This document shows positions 22,362 to 33,099 of a DNA stretch of 64,000 nucleotides, in pieces. Below the pieces are notes generated by a model. The model was not told where the DNA came from, did not search any database, and saw only the letters and a list, made by a program, of their open reading frames with translations. Numbering within the stretch: position 1 is the first letter of the stretch; the number at the start of each line of letters is the position of its first letter. Location of the stretch: assembly GCA_920105625.2 (NCBI GenBank), contig OV050030.1:68105807-68169806 (forward strand). Direction: 5' to 3'. This stretch comes from Clusia tigrina. Lineage: Eukaryota > Arthropoda > Insecta > Diptera > Clusiidae. Position numbers and translations under genes: made by a program.

Positions 22362-23681
22362 TTATATTCTGTTATTATTTTCAATACATGCTGAGCAAAG
22401 TATTTTTCGGTTTGTTTTGCAAATAAACTTGCAGCAAATGGAACATTTGATGTCAGACTTAGACTTGCAGCAACTACAAATTCCCCGCTTTCTAGCCACA
22501 GAATTACAAGTAACGTTGCTTGAAGAGGCTACTGAAACTGAGGATGAGGTTTGTATTTCAGTCAAAAGCTGTGCTGAGAACTATTGTTGAGGTAATCTAC
22601 TCCGTTTCATCATATGCGCCTTAGCCAAAGAAAGTGCCAGTTGCCGCAAGAACTCTGGTCTCCTGCGATTTCGATCATCTGGTTTCCATGAAGCATCAAT
22701 TTCGGAAAAAAGTATGTACGCATTCAAAGCGGATATATCTAGTATATTAGCAAATACAATATTCGGCCATCGATTTGTTTTGCGTTTTGTGGTGTAGGAG
22801 CCAATCATTTGGTCAGCAGTGTCAACGCCTCCTAAAAAAGACCAAGTATAAGAAATTATAGACAAACAACAAAATAGCATACCTTTTGTCGAATTGTAAT
22901 AAGACACAATATCCGGCTTTTTCTTCGACCCACTCTCATCAACTTCATCTGTCCTGTGCATTGAACTTATCAATACCGTTGCTTTGTTTTTGTGGCTGAT
23001 GTACGATACTAATGTGGCTATGTCATTGAAAGTAAACGTAGACTTATACAATGGTTGATTTTTCACAGTCAGCAATTTCGGAGGAATGAAAGTTTTATTT
23101 TTACGTACTGTTCCCACATATGTAAGTTTCCTGTCAAGTAGTTTTTTTACTAATTCGAAAGTGGAAAAGAAATTGTCGCCGGTTATATTTTGTCCTTTTA
23201 ATCCTTCCGTCAAATCCAATACAACGCGTTGTCCTTGGTTCTTTTCAGGCTGTGCATTTCTAGGTTTTCCAAGGTATGGTTGTGTCTTCCATACGTAGCC
23301 TGACTTTGAGTCCACCGATAACCAAAATTTCAAACCATATTTTGCAGGTTTTGATGGCATAAACTGTCGAAAAGCACACCGTCCCCTGAAAGCAACAAGT
23401 TGCTCGTCGATGGTCACATTTTCGTGGTAGTTGTACAACATTGGAAGAAGGAGTTGCCAACGATCCCACAGTTCCCGAATTGGAGCAAATTTATGGCTAC
23501 TACTCATTTGTCTCCGACTCTCAACATCATCGAAACGGAGCGCACGTGTTATCATTTGGAAAGTACCTTCAGACATGATTGCTCGAAATATGGGGCGACC
23601 AAAAGTTGCATCAAATAGTCGGTGAAATAGTAGGTGAAAGTCTTTTAATGTACCATGATCTACATCTACGACTATTGGCAA
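22362..23681 (-). pseudogene. piggyBac transposase (N-terminally truncated, one in-frame stop, one intron)
   Basis: The frame opens after a stop next to 23681, without an ATG, and runs through GRPIFRAIMSEGTFQMITRA, NVTIDEQLVAFRGRC (first Asp), TGDNFFSTFELV (second Asp) and GGVDTADQM (third Asp). All three catalytic Asp are present. A 51-base intron at 22832-22882 (minus strand GTATGC...TTTTTTAG) splits the GGVD motif, and its removal gives STKGGVD. A single TAG at 22583-22581 separates the catalytic part from the Cys-rich C-terminal domain (22565-22362; CSCCKSKSDIKCSICCKFIC), which continues in the same frame. About 150-200 N-terminal residues are missing compared with family members. Confidence 0.92.
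22832..22882 (-). other. 51-nt in-frame intron in piggyBac transposase
   Basis: Minus strand: the donor GTATGC follows ACAAAAG and the acceptor TTTTTTAG precedes GAGGCGTTGAC. Splicing restores the family motif S-T-K-G-G-V-D. Because 51 is a multiple of 3 and the intron has no stop, retention leaves the frame open and inserts 17 residues directly before the third catalytic Asp motif. Confidence 0.8.
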
Positions 23682-23831
23682 TCACTAAAAAGCTCACGTA
23701 GTGTTAAACCACCATACATAGATATAAAATATAAGATTAAATTGATATTTTATATGAAAAATGCGGTATGGACCAAATGGTCTCTAAATCCAGGATTCGT
23801 TATTTTTTTTTTAATCTAACAGCAGGGTTAA

Positions 23832-24171
23832 CTTGAATTTATTTAAATTTAATATTGTGCAGAGTTGAATTTGAGCCATTTGTAAATTCTTCATTTTCTC
23901 AACTCTTAATGAGTTTCCCGAATATAAACAAACTTATAAACATCAGAAATGCTTATGTGACGGTGGTTGCTGAAGATTGCTGCAAAATCAAAAAATATAC
24001 AACTAAGGATAACTTGTACCTAACAACCAAGCCAATAAATCGGGCTCTTTCATGTTTTCCTGCTTTAATGATAATGCGCCAGCAAGTAAGTTAGTCATGC
24101 CAGCTTCACAAGCACACGAAACAATAATAAAAATTAATGTATTTAACCCCACAACGGGACATCTCTTAAAA
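23832..24171. other. Sequence between piggyBac and Jockey; possible remainder of a Gypsy LTR
   Basis: No family coding signal; the 79-codon frame at 23855-24094 shows no motif. By position it may be the other half of the LTR split by piggyBac. Confidence 0.3.
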
Positions 24172-24182
24172 TTACACCACCA

Positions 24183-24938
24183 GTGAATTGTGCAGAAACA
24201 TCAAAAATTCAAGTGAGTCTGGATAGGTACATAACCGTGCTAAAATGGGGGCGAAGCCCAAAATCTTTGAAGATCGCTCCAATGGCAAAAGTGCCCAAAA
24301 GGGAAATGCAGGCATACCAAGTTCCCAAAATCGTTTCGCATTTCTACACGATGATACGCATGATTCTAACACTCTGAAATGGTCGAGTAAACCACTCCCG
24401 ATTTCTTTGAGGGAGCGTAACTCTAACGAGCTAATAAAGAGCTTAATTTCATTAATTGGTTCTAAGTAAGGCGTTCTAAGTAACTCCAATAAAACGTGGT
24501 ATATTTTTGAAACGAGAATCCAGGTAAACCAGGAATATGATTACCGTAAAATCGTTTCAGATTTTGAAAAACAAACCAAAAATTTCTTAACTTACCAGTT
24601 AAAAAGCACTTAGGGTCTACAGATTATTGTAAAAGGTATTGACTTGTGCGTGGCTCCAGGAGGTAAAGGGGGGCTTGCAAATCGATGGCTTCAAAGTTAA
24701 AAATGTTACCTATATTAGAAAAAGGGACAGAGTTCCACAACCACTATTTCGGGTGGAATTAGAACCAGGTGATATGAAACTGAAAAAGATCGAACCTCAC
24801 CCCATTTATAGCTTAAAATATTTGTTGCACCGTAGAGTTACCGTAGAAGAACCGCATAAACGAGCAGTACCTGTTCAATGTCTGAACTGTCAAGAATTTG
24901 GCCATACTAAGTCTTACTGCAAGTTACACTCCGTTTGA
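24183..24938 (+). pseudogene. Jockey ORF1 (gag-like)
   Basis: N-terminal hydrophilic frames (24183-24377, 24245-24469), then 24639-24938 with DGFKVKNVTYIRKRDRVPQPLFRVEL and the zinc knuckle CLNCQEFGHTKSYC. A further Cys-rich stretch (CGDRQMCQ-like) follows a stop at 24938. This is the RNA-binding ORF1 protein of Jockey elements, which packages element RNA. Confidence 0.82.
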
Positions 24939-25289
24939 GTAGTGTGTGGGGACCGCCAAATGTGTCAAACGAAGAGATGCCCCAAAAACAAAAATGTAGC
25001 AATTGCGGAGGAAACTACCCTGCCAACTATAGGGGCTGCCCTGTATACGCGCACGTTAATCGATCTTTGACCACAAAATCTAATCATACATCCACTTAAA
25101 GTTTAGCCAGACTATAGTGCAAAAAGAGCTACCAGCAAACAAAATCCGCAGCTTTAATTATAGTCGCCTTCAAGCTTTAATAGAGACTTTAGTTCAGAAA
25201 GTAAATACTTTTACAACCAACATGACCTGCATGATGCAGGTAATGTTGAAAATTCAATCTACACTGCTGCAGGCGGTATTAAACAAACC

Positions 25290-26338
25290 ATGAACTTAAG
25301 AATCTGTTTCTGGAACGCAAACGGCATACGCCAACATAAAAACGAACTCCAATATTTCTAATTGGATAAGCAAATTGACTTAATGCTGATCACTGAGACA
25401 TATTTGACGTCTAGAAGCTTTTTCAAAATCAATGGATATACTTTATACGACACCAAGGACCCCCGAGGTACAATAATTATAAAGTCGCGACTCAAACACT
25501 ATTCTCTGGGAGACACTCGTGAAGATTACCTTCAGCGAACAAATATTTGCGTCGAAAATTTCCACCAGGACCTGGTGATTTCATCGATTTATTCTCCTCC
25601 CAGATTTTCAATCACAGAAAGTCAATACAGTACATTTATAGATCACGAGGACCACGTATTCTGGCAGCTGGTGAATACAGCGCTAAGCATACTGTCTGGG
25701 GATCTTGGCTAATCACCCCGAAGGGACGTGTTCTGTTTTATACAATTTCTAAAATGGGGTTAAAGGGTATTTTATGTGGACAGCCAATCTACTGGCCATC
25801 AGATCAAAAAAAGGACTGCAGATTGATTATTGATTTTGGAGTGGTAAAGGGCGTACCCAGCGAAATGTTTCTAGTTGAAGCCTCACTAGAATTATCTTCA
25901 GAACATTCTCCCACTATTTTTATCATACGCAACCCCCGAGAAACCGGTGATTTGGCGACGACAGTTACACATGTTAACTGGTTGAAATACAAGCAATACC
26001 TCAGTGTCCAGTGCACGGATAACATGCAGTCAAGAGCGCATGCAGACATAGATGACTCTGTTAGAAAGCTAGATGCAATCCTCAAGCAAGTTGTTCAACA
26101 TGCTACTTCTACCAATCGACAGCTCAGATACAATAGGATCCACTCTGTAAATATAGCACGGCTTTTATCAGAAAAAAGAAGGGTTCGAGGAGAATGGCAA
26201 CGATACAGATCCCCGCAGCTAAAAATTAGGCTCAAAGAATGTACCAAACCGCTTAGAAAATTATTAGACTATAAAAAATCAGCATCTCTGCAGAAATTTA
26301 TCCAAGATCTCGATTCAACGCCGGGGTCGGGATATTGA
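25290..26338 (+). pseudogene. Jockey ORF2: AP endonuclease and linker
   Basis: It starts MNLRICFWNANGIRQHKNEL with a stop after QYF; the frame then gives IDLMLITETYLT (catalytic Glu), INGYTLYDTKDPRGT and LVISSIYSPPRF. A frameshift moves to the second frame (25547-26338) with AKHTVWGSWLITPKGR, YWPSDQKKDCRLIIDFGV (Asp of the D-x-x-I motif) and SEHSPTIFII (catalytic His). The linker WQRYRSPQLKIRLKECTK follows. Nicking of the target DNA is the family role. Confidence 0.9.
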
Positions 26339-26399
26339 AACCGCTATTGCTGGCTTAATCTCGAGGAAAGCCCCAGATAATGACAAATTCAGTAATAAG

Positions 26400-27070
26400 A
26401 AGCGGTTAGAACTGCTCCGTATAGTACGAAAAATAATTATTTTCATTTTTAATGCTATTTTACGTCTCGAACAGTATCCTACTGAATGGAAGGTTTCGTT
26501 GATTACCATGATAACTAGAATCTTATAGACCTATTAGCCTATCATCTAATATGTCAAAACTATTTGAAAAACTACTTATAAGCAAGCTGACCCTCATACT
26601 AAATGTGAATGGACGCATTCCAGGTCATCAATTTGGGTTCAGAAGAAAACATAGCACTATCGAACAAACACACAGACTTGTAAACGTAGTTAGAAAAACG
26701 TTCGAAGAAAATAAATATTGTTCTGCCTCTTCATTGACGTTTCCGAGGCTTTTGATAAAGTATGGCATGAAGGTTTAATTTTGAAGCTAAAGCAAAACCT
26801 ACCCTCAAAAACTCATAATCTATTTAAAAACTATTTAACTGGATGAACATTTATCATCAAAGAAGGTAATTTTCTGAGCACACCTCAACCGATTCAAGCC
26901 GGAGTTCCCCAAGGCAGCATTTTGGGTCCTAGCTTATATTTGATATATGCCTCTGATATGCCACTAAGCAATCATATCCACGTATCAACATTCGTTGATG
27001 ATACAGCTTTCCTAAGCGTCTACCCAAGAGAAGCATCCCGCATATTACAAGAATATATATATCTCAGTTG
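26400..27070 (+). pseudogene. Jockey ORF2: reverse transcriptase
   Basis: Broken over three frames: YPTEWKVSLITMI; SLSSNMSKLFEKLLISKLTL; GHQFGFRRKHSTIEQTHRL (26551-26778); FDKVWHEGLILKLK; QAGVPQGSILGPSLYLIY (near 26900); and STFVDDTAFLS near 26990-27020 with both catalytic Asp kept. At least two frameshifts and a TGA inside. Confidence 0.9.
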
Positions 27071-27575
27071 GAAAAATGGCTACAACAATGGAGGATAAAG
27101 GCTAACGGACAAAAATGTGTACATATTACATTAAATTGCGGAGGGAAACAGGCCCGCCTATCCATATCAACACCCAGACTATACCGCAACACAGCGAGGT
27201 TAAATACCTCGGTATTCAACTTATCGTCGATTAGCATAGAAAATCCACATAGAAGCAAAGTTGATCCAAATGAAACTAAAAACAGTTCAAATTAATTGGC
27301 TTATTGGGAGAAATTCTACACTAAGCCTAGACTGTGATCTTCTACTATGCAACTCGATTCTAAAACCAATATGGTGCTACGGGATTCAGTTATGGGGTAC
27401 TGCCTCAGCGTCAAATATAGAGAAAATTCAAAGGCGACAAAATAAATTCCTCCGAACGATTACAGCCACTCCGCTGAGTGTCCCGATGGTAAAAACTGTG
27501 TTTTCAAAGCATGTGTCAACGTTTATAAAGAAGCTTGAGTTCCACCCAAAACCACTGGCCCGCAATATTGCCTAA
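27068..27575 (+). pseudogene. Jockey ORF2: RT thumb and C-terminal region
   Basis: Frames 27068-27295 (MEKWLQQWRIKANGQKCVHI) and 27261-27575 (LCNSILKPIWCYGIQLWGTA; IEKIQRRQNKFLRTITATP). Both are the conserved post-RT segments of Jockey elements. No poly(A) is seen at the end; the LTR-like module begins immediately after. Confidence 0.87.
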
Positions 27576-28418
27576 CGACATACAAACACAAACCCCTACT
27601 AAAAAATACTCACAACAAAGCTGACATACATCGACCGTCCGATTATACTGACCTCCAATGGTTGCCGAAAGAGAGTTGCGTGCAACAGCAGAATTGCGCT
27701 AATCTATTGTAACTTCTTTGACCGGCGCACGCCCCTCTGGTCGCAGAAGTATCTACCAATTATTACGTTACAATACTTTACTTACCATTACTGACATCGT
27801 AATTGTTGGGCCCGCATGTTTCAGGATGCCTCGTCTGCTTCAAAAGCGGCTCACAAATCGGTTTGGGTTTCCTCCAGTAGTTCGTGGGCCTTTTGCCTGC
27901 TTCAGGGTCATCTTCGTATGCCTTGGGTTTCCTCCTGTAGGCTTTTGAAGCCAAAGCGTTCGACCTGGGATGATGGGTCCTTTGAACCAGCTGCTCTAAA
28001 ATGTTGTTGGCGGCTACCGATCCTACCGGCTGCCCAAAAATGTCCTTGCGGTCGCAACGGGACTCCCATTCATATTCCCTGGTGTGCACCGTCTAGGCGC
28101 TTTTTGTAGCTGCTAGAAAAATAAAACATTTAACGTCTTTTATATGTAAATTGGAATCTCTTTATTAATTATTTCTCCCTGCCTTATATATTATATACAA
28201 TTCGTCTCACTTCCTAGGTAAGCACTTTCTGGTGTTACTGTTCTCAGTTGCTTAATAAACTAACTTACTGAGTACAAAATGCCGATAGTGCATTTCATAG
28301 GCCATTGCCCGTAATTAACTCGAATGCGGAACTGTAACACCCTAAAAGTTTATATGATATTATTATAATAATTATCGCACCTTAGAAGCATGTACGTATT
28401 TATTAAATGCTGGCTACA
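27572..28418 (-). repeat. LTR-like promoter module (copy 3, diverged)
   Basis: Shares with 1530-2297 and 58797-59564 the TGTAG start, the ggtgttacagttccgc block, a TATA-like run (ATATATAAGG), an AATAAAG signal near 28160 and the end block with GACGGT and tgtatgt. The middle part (about 27740-28120) is unrelated to the arm copies. Position next to the Gypsy integrase tail at 28.8-29.3 kb fits a 3' LTR. Confidence 0.55.
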
Positions 28419-28799
28419 CTAGATGTGTAGTGTCTTCTAGGAATTCGTGCTGTGAATCAACTACATCCAAGTAGTCTTATCCTGACTCACAACACAATTT
28501 TGCACTTCACTTATTTATTTATTTAGTCACTTTATTACTTTTTAATACTGATACTGTTACTATTGAAATTCACTATGTACACAATGCTACGGCCATTGTT
28601 CAAATGTTTCGACTTCAATTGTGTAGCGACTCGTGTGCTGAGCCAGAAAGCGCCAGAATATTCACTATACTTTGAAAGAAGTTTTGTAGAAGATTCCAGA
28701 GCATGTCTCCGCGCATGTGTACTTGTGGTGCAAAAGAGGAATAGAGTACACACTAAAAGAATGCTACCACTGCCCTCGAATTAATCTTGTACGTCCCGA

Positions 28800-29260
28800 A
28801 CAAGGATAGTACTGCAAACTTTATATGGAGCTAGCCTCTCCAGATGAGCGACTTTCATGTTTTACTGAAATTTCTCGCCAACTGGATGAGGCATACTACA
28901 TCGTTGATCTGCTTTATCACCTTATAAGGACCTACCCAGTGTGTTTGCAGTTTTGCGATATTTCGATTTTCCTTTGGGGATTATGAAGCATAACTAGCTG
29001 CCCTTCCTGAAAATGCTTTATGTTTACTCGTACATCATACTTGGTTTTCATTTTATCACTCATCAGTTGTGTGCGATTTCTGATGTTTCCACGAATTTCA
29101 TTCAACTATCCTCGATTTTCAGCTACAAACTGCTACATGGAAGTTCTGCAGAGGAGGCACCGGATTTCAGAACTGCAGGTAATTTTATATTACAACCGAA
29201 AAGAGCCCTGGCTAGTGTTGTAGATGTTGTGTCGTATTGAAACCGGAAATAACGCCCGAA
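28800..29260 (-). pseudogene. Ty3/Gypsy (mdg1/412-like) integrase C-terminus
   Basis: Best seen by reading the minus strand from about 29260 to 28800, where frames give NRTQLMSDKMKTKYD, then FQEGQLVMLHNPQRK and later GPYKVIKQINDVVC. These are the end of the integrase, where a strand with V-x-L precedes the GPY motif. Nothing of RT or the integrase core remains upstream. Confidence 0.75.
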
Positions 29261-29959
29261 GTACTTGATAGCATTTCAAATTGTATTGTTGGTGCATGTT
29301 GAAGGGAGTCCCGTCACTCATACGGCGCTCCACTGGCATTTTATTAACACTTAAACACTTTCATTTATTTTATTTACTCTTTGTTAAATTGTTTATTTCA
29401 CTGTCCATAAATGCAGAACACGGCATCTATACTAACTCTTACTTAAAGCGTCCACTCTCTATTAGTTGAAATTACATAAGTTTCAAGAAATTTTTATAAG
29501 AAAAAACCAAGAAGGATTCGTTCGTGGTTGCTTATCTGATGATGTAGAAAATGGACTACAATTTCAAAAGAATAGCCTTTGGAATCAGGCAATGGTTCCT
29601 TCAGATATATACATACACAATAACAACAATATGTCATACTGATATAATACCGTAATATCGCCTCAAAACGCCTTCCTGACTTTGATATCAAGCCGAAATT
29701 GTTGTAAACCTTTACGACAGCATTAACATTATCAGGTAGTGCATGCGAAAACGACGATAGCATTATAAATTTAGTGAAAATTAACTCAAAGGAGTTACAA
29801 TAAACCTGTTAGAGGGAACGAAAACAAACCTCAAACAAAATATGTTAAAGGCAACTCAACATACGTCATTTAGGCGAAACTGAGTCAGTCGTATAAATAT
29901 ATCAATACATGCATCAATTGGGTGGAGAAATTAACTCCAATCGGCTCACATTTCTGACG
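29261..29959. other. No gene recognised
   Basis: A 62-codon frame (29281-29469) and an 89-codon frame (29494-29763 minus) show no family pattern. Confidence 0.4.
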
Positions 29960-30260
29960 GTTTACCACCCTTAGCTCATTGGTGCTAGTACCCGAAGTCA
30001 TTACTTAACTGGTCCGAAAAAAGATGACGGTTTAAACCACCGTCAAATAAATAAGAAATTCATTGCAAATAAATTTCCCCTTCTAAGAATAGAAACTATT
30101 CTTGACCAATTAGGTCGAGGAACATAGTTCTCCTACTTCGCCCTAGTGTCTGGATTTCAACAAATTGAATTACATGACTTCTCAAGAGACATTACTCAGT
30201 GGGTTGAGTGCAGTCACCGAACTTTCAACGAATATGTACGCTGATCCATATCCGTTGAAG
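29960..30260 (+). pseudogene. Ty3/Gypsy RT scrap on the plus strand
   Basis: Too broken to form a long frame. Plus-strand reading gives INKKFIANKFPLLRIETILD QLGRG (two adjoining parts), a stop, then GFQQIELHDFSRDITQW. These match the first part of a Gypsy RT (dKxPLPrIddiLDqLG; GFhQIel; srdiTAF). Among the LTR-element pieces of the spacer it is the only one on +. Confidence 0.7.
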
Positions 30261-31403
30261 ACTATTGAGATGAATAGTAAGAGTACTTGTCGTAATGCGT
30301 TAATACCATCCTATCGGTGATGCATGGATACTATAAATATGACCTTGCGTTTGGAGAAATCACAAATGGAGCCCATAAATTAGAAGTGGAACCTTCTTAA
30401 AACATAGATTATACTGAGCAGGTTAATTATAGGCTAGAAATAACCTATACAATATCAAAAATGCTGCTGAACAAATATAAGAAGGATAGTAACAAAAATC
30501 ACAAACTGTGCAGAAGGACAGGAAAAATTTACCTAAAATATATTTTTGTATTAATCATTTTTCAATAATTGTAAAAATCCAACAAAAAATAATTTTCAAT
30601 GTAAATTACATTATTTCTCCAAATTGCGAATGTAGTGTATTTGTGGTGTACTTTAGAACCAATACAATTGTATTCCCACAGTTCGTTGCATTATTATGCA
30701 ATGGGAACAAAACACCACATAGTGACCATCCATCAAAACATAACACACTACCATAAGTTATATAATGCGATTAAGGTTAGTTAATGCGATTAAGTTAGGT
30801 CACATTCGGACTAAGGAGTCACATTTGGACAATTAAATAAATTAAGAAGGCATACATTCAAGAAACCTCAAATGAAGCGCATACCGCTAAGAGTTTTATT
30901 TATTTATTTATTTGATGTTATATTTACAACAAATATAAATAAATAATATACATGATAAAGTATTGAAGACTATCAGGCATTCATCTGCTTTGTTCATATT
31001 TTATACGCAACACAAAAACACTCAAGGCATCGTGATAGTATGAAAGAAAACACAAATATAGTAAAAAATGAATTTCAATTTGATAAAATCACATATTAGC
31101 AATGTCATAAATTCTTTATAAATTGGCATGAATTATTTCATATTTTCATACGAAAATGCAATCCAACCAAATAAACGCATGCAAATGTTAATATATAATT
31201 TATATATGTGTTTACACATAAAATGAGTTACGCTTTAATTTCATAACGAACGATCCCAAAAACATTAAGAATAGAATAAACAATATAAAAATAAATTAAG
31301 ATCCACATACAAAATTTACTTTCCGCAGTATAGAAATTAAAAATTGTGGTTTGTCAACATTACTGACGCCCCAGTAATTAAGCAACATTTCAAGATTTAC
31401 TAA
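30261..31403. other. AT-rich gene-free stretch
   Basis: No coding motif. A short near-repeat (atgcgattaag twice at 30766-30795) and a (ttta)n run near 30897-30917 are present. Confidence 0.55.
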
Positions 31404-31507
31404 GGCCCGGATTCACAGTAATTGGTTAACAATTAGTTAACTAAAATGATTACTAGAGTTTAACTAATGTTTCATATTCACAGTGCTTTAGTTAACTAAA
31501 ACAATGA

Positions 31508-31693
31508 ATGAAGAAAAAATATGGTAACACTCTTCAATTTGTGGATGTTTTTGGTAGCACTGTTCAAAAACATATGTTTTCTATTTACATTTATTTCAAT
31601 AATTTGAGTTTGAAAATGGAAAAAGGTCGTGCTTCGAATTTTTCCATTGATGAAATTAATATGCTAATTAAATTAGTAGAAAAATATAAATAA
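31508..31693 (+). pseudogene. Harbinger Myb/SANT-like DNA-binding protein, N-terminal start only
   Basis: From the internal Met at 31616: MEKGRASNFSIDEINMLIKL then VEKYK and a stop. This is the first helix of the Myb/SANT-like domain that Harbinger elements encode beside the transposase. Only about 26 residues remain before the stop. Confidence 0.6.
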
Positions 31694-31729
31694 GCGCTAT
31701 TTGATGTGACACCACAACGATAACTCTCA

Positions 31730-32105
31730 AAACAGTAGACCAAAAACAGCCGCATTCATTCGTTGCATGCAGCCTGTAGCGTAATACCGCAGAGTTATTA
31801 AAAGCATTTGCTCCGGCAACAGTGCGATATTCCTAGGAGTAGTTGCTTGGAAAATTAATTCAAACCACAGCTGAAATATATGTATCTACCAATTAGTTTT
31901 GCCTTCAATATGAGGTCGTATACATTGCAAAATTTGCCACGCCACTTCCTTACACAAACGAAACCTGTCACGAAAATCTTTGGCATCATATTCTTGGAAA
32001 AAATGAGGTCGATTTCTAATAATTTTTTTCGCGAGTCATTTTTATATATACCACAAACACAAATTTGGAATCAATTCTTTAAGCATCAGTTGTTGTTTAA
32101 CTTTT
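31730..32105 (-). pseudogene. Harbinger transposase N-terminal part
   Basis: In two or three broken frames on minus: FFQEYDAKDFRDRFRLCKEV, then WQILQCIRPHIEGKTN, then LPEQMLLITLRYYATGCMQR. This is the conserved N-terminal region of Harbinger nucleases, upstream of the DDE domain, which is absent here. Confidence 0.75.
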
Positions 32106-32212
32106 AGTTATCCAACAGCATTTGGGGGTATAACTAATGGTTAACTAACACTTAACATAACATATTATTAGTTAAACCCTTGTTATTGGTTAACCAATGA
32201 CTGTGAAATTAC

Positions 32213-33099
32213 TTAACAGGGATACTCGCATATGCCTAATATATCGTATTTGGATGTTGTTTTCGTTTTCTATTCGCCTGATATCAGTGGCCAACATACT
32301 CAACAGAAAGAAGATATTATAATGTTTATTATTATAAATAATACAAAAATATTTACAAAATCAGTAAAAAATATCGGATAATAATTCCCTTTTTACAAAA
32401 ATCAGATAAAAATATAAAATCAAAGAAATTCTAAATTTCTTGATCGACATATATCCATGTACGTACATTACAAATATATTTCATAAACCAGTATGAAAAA
32501 TAAATTCAAATTATAAATTTTTTTAAATTTGAATTGAGAAGCCAAAAGATCAGCTGGTATTCACCAAACAGTTTGTTGATCTGTTTATAAATCAGTAAAA
32601 TGGTTGTCAACTTCTTTGGTAGTGGTGGTAAGCAATCTGATCTGGATGCCTTGGGATTCCGAGTTCGACTCATAGGAGACTTTTTTTTATTATGATATTT
32701 AGTTGGACTAATTTAATTTAGATTTCAGTACAAACGACGGCAGTAATCTTCATGTGGTGATTTAGCTTATCCTATATTTTTAGGAACTAATAACTGCCTT
32801 TTTTTAATATTTCTCGTATAAATTTGTGCAGATCACTATCAAATTATTCTATGTGTGAAAAATTTAAAAACATATGACTGTAAAACTTATTAGTTCATTC
32901 AGTAATTTTTTCATTTATTTCTTTCATTATTTTTGTTTTTTAATACGCGGCGCAACCATACTCAATTTCTAGAATCTAAATACACCGAAAGAAGTGAAAT
33001 TTAAACTAAAATTGTTATTCCACAAGAACAATTTTTCGCAAATATCTTCATTTTATTCAACATCCTGCCGGTCAACACTAGCAACAGGATTTAGTAGGG
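32213..33099. other. AT-rich stretch, no protein gene
   Basis: Apart from the tRNA-like relic nothing is recognisable. Confidence 0.5.
32606..32690 (+). ncRNA. tRNA-like Pol III relic (tRNA pseudogene or SINE head)
   Basis: A D-loop-like AGTGGTGGTAAGCA and a B-box-like GAGTTCGACTC (consensus GGTTCGANTCC) are spaced as in a tRNA gene. The end GGAGAC runs into T8 at 32691-32698, a Pol III terminator. The acceptor stem pairs poorly (GTC only), so it is not a functional tRNA. Confidence 0.45.

Larger units (their letters stand above)
22034..23827 (-). mobile_element. piggyBac-family DNA transposon, 1.79 kb, internally deleted
   Basis: TTAA target duplications at 22030-22033 and 23828-23831 directly flank terminal inverted repeats starting CCCTGCTGT (about 17 bp, one mismatch region). 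An additional perfect 18-bp subterminal inverted repeat lies at 22222-22239 and 23770-23787. Typical autonomous members are near 2.4 kb; this one lacks the transposase N-terminal coding part, so it is probably non-autonomous. TIRs and target sites are well preserved. Confidence 0.95.
24172..27575 (+). mobile_element. Jockey-clade non-LTR retrotransposon (near full length, degenerate)
   Basis: Plus-strand order is ORF1 with a CCHC knuckle (to 24938), a second broken Cys stretch, ORF2 endonuclease (from ATG 25290), linker (to 26338), RT (26400-27070) and C-terminal part (to 27575). It is related to, but not identical with, the Jockey in the arms (shared GSW/RLITPKG-like and YWPSDQKK segments). 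Frameshifts and stops in every domain. Confidence 0.92.
31404..32212. mobile_element. PIF/Harbinger-type DNA transposon relic (0.8 kb)
   Basis: The ends are inverted: left ATTCACAGTAATTGGTTAAC and right (read on minus) TTTCACAGTCATTGGTTAAC, with TAA next to both termini (family target TWA). Inside are a Myb/SANT-like small protein on + and the N-terminal part of a Harbinger transposase on -. The catalytic part is missing, so it is an internally deleted derivative. Confidence 0.75.

Noticed and set aside
28535..28784. Host gene candidates at 28.5-28.8 kb on either strand
   Set aside because: Short mutually antisense frames in LTR-adjacent DNA without any family motif.
32606..32690. Functional tRNA gene
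   Set aside because: The acceptor stem does not pair and the T-stem is weak; kept only as a tRNA-like relic.
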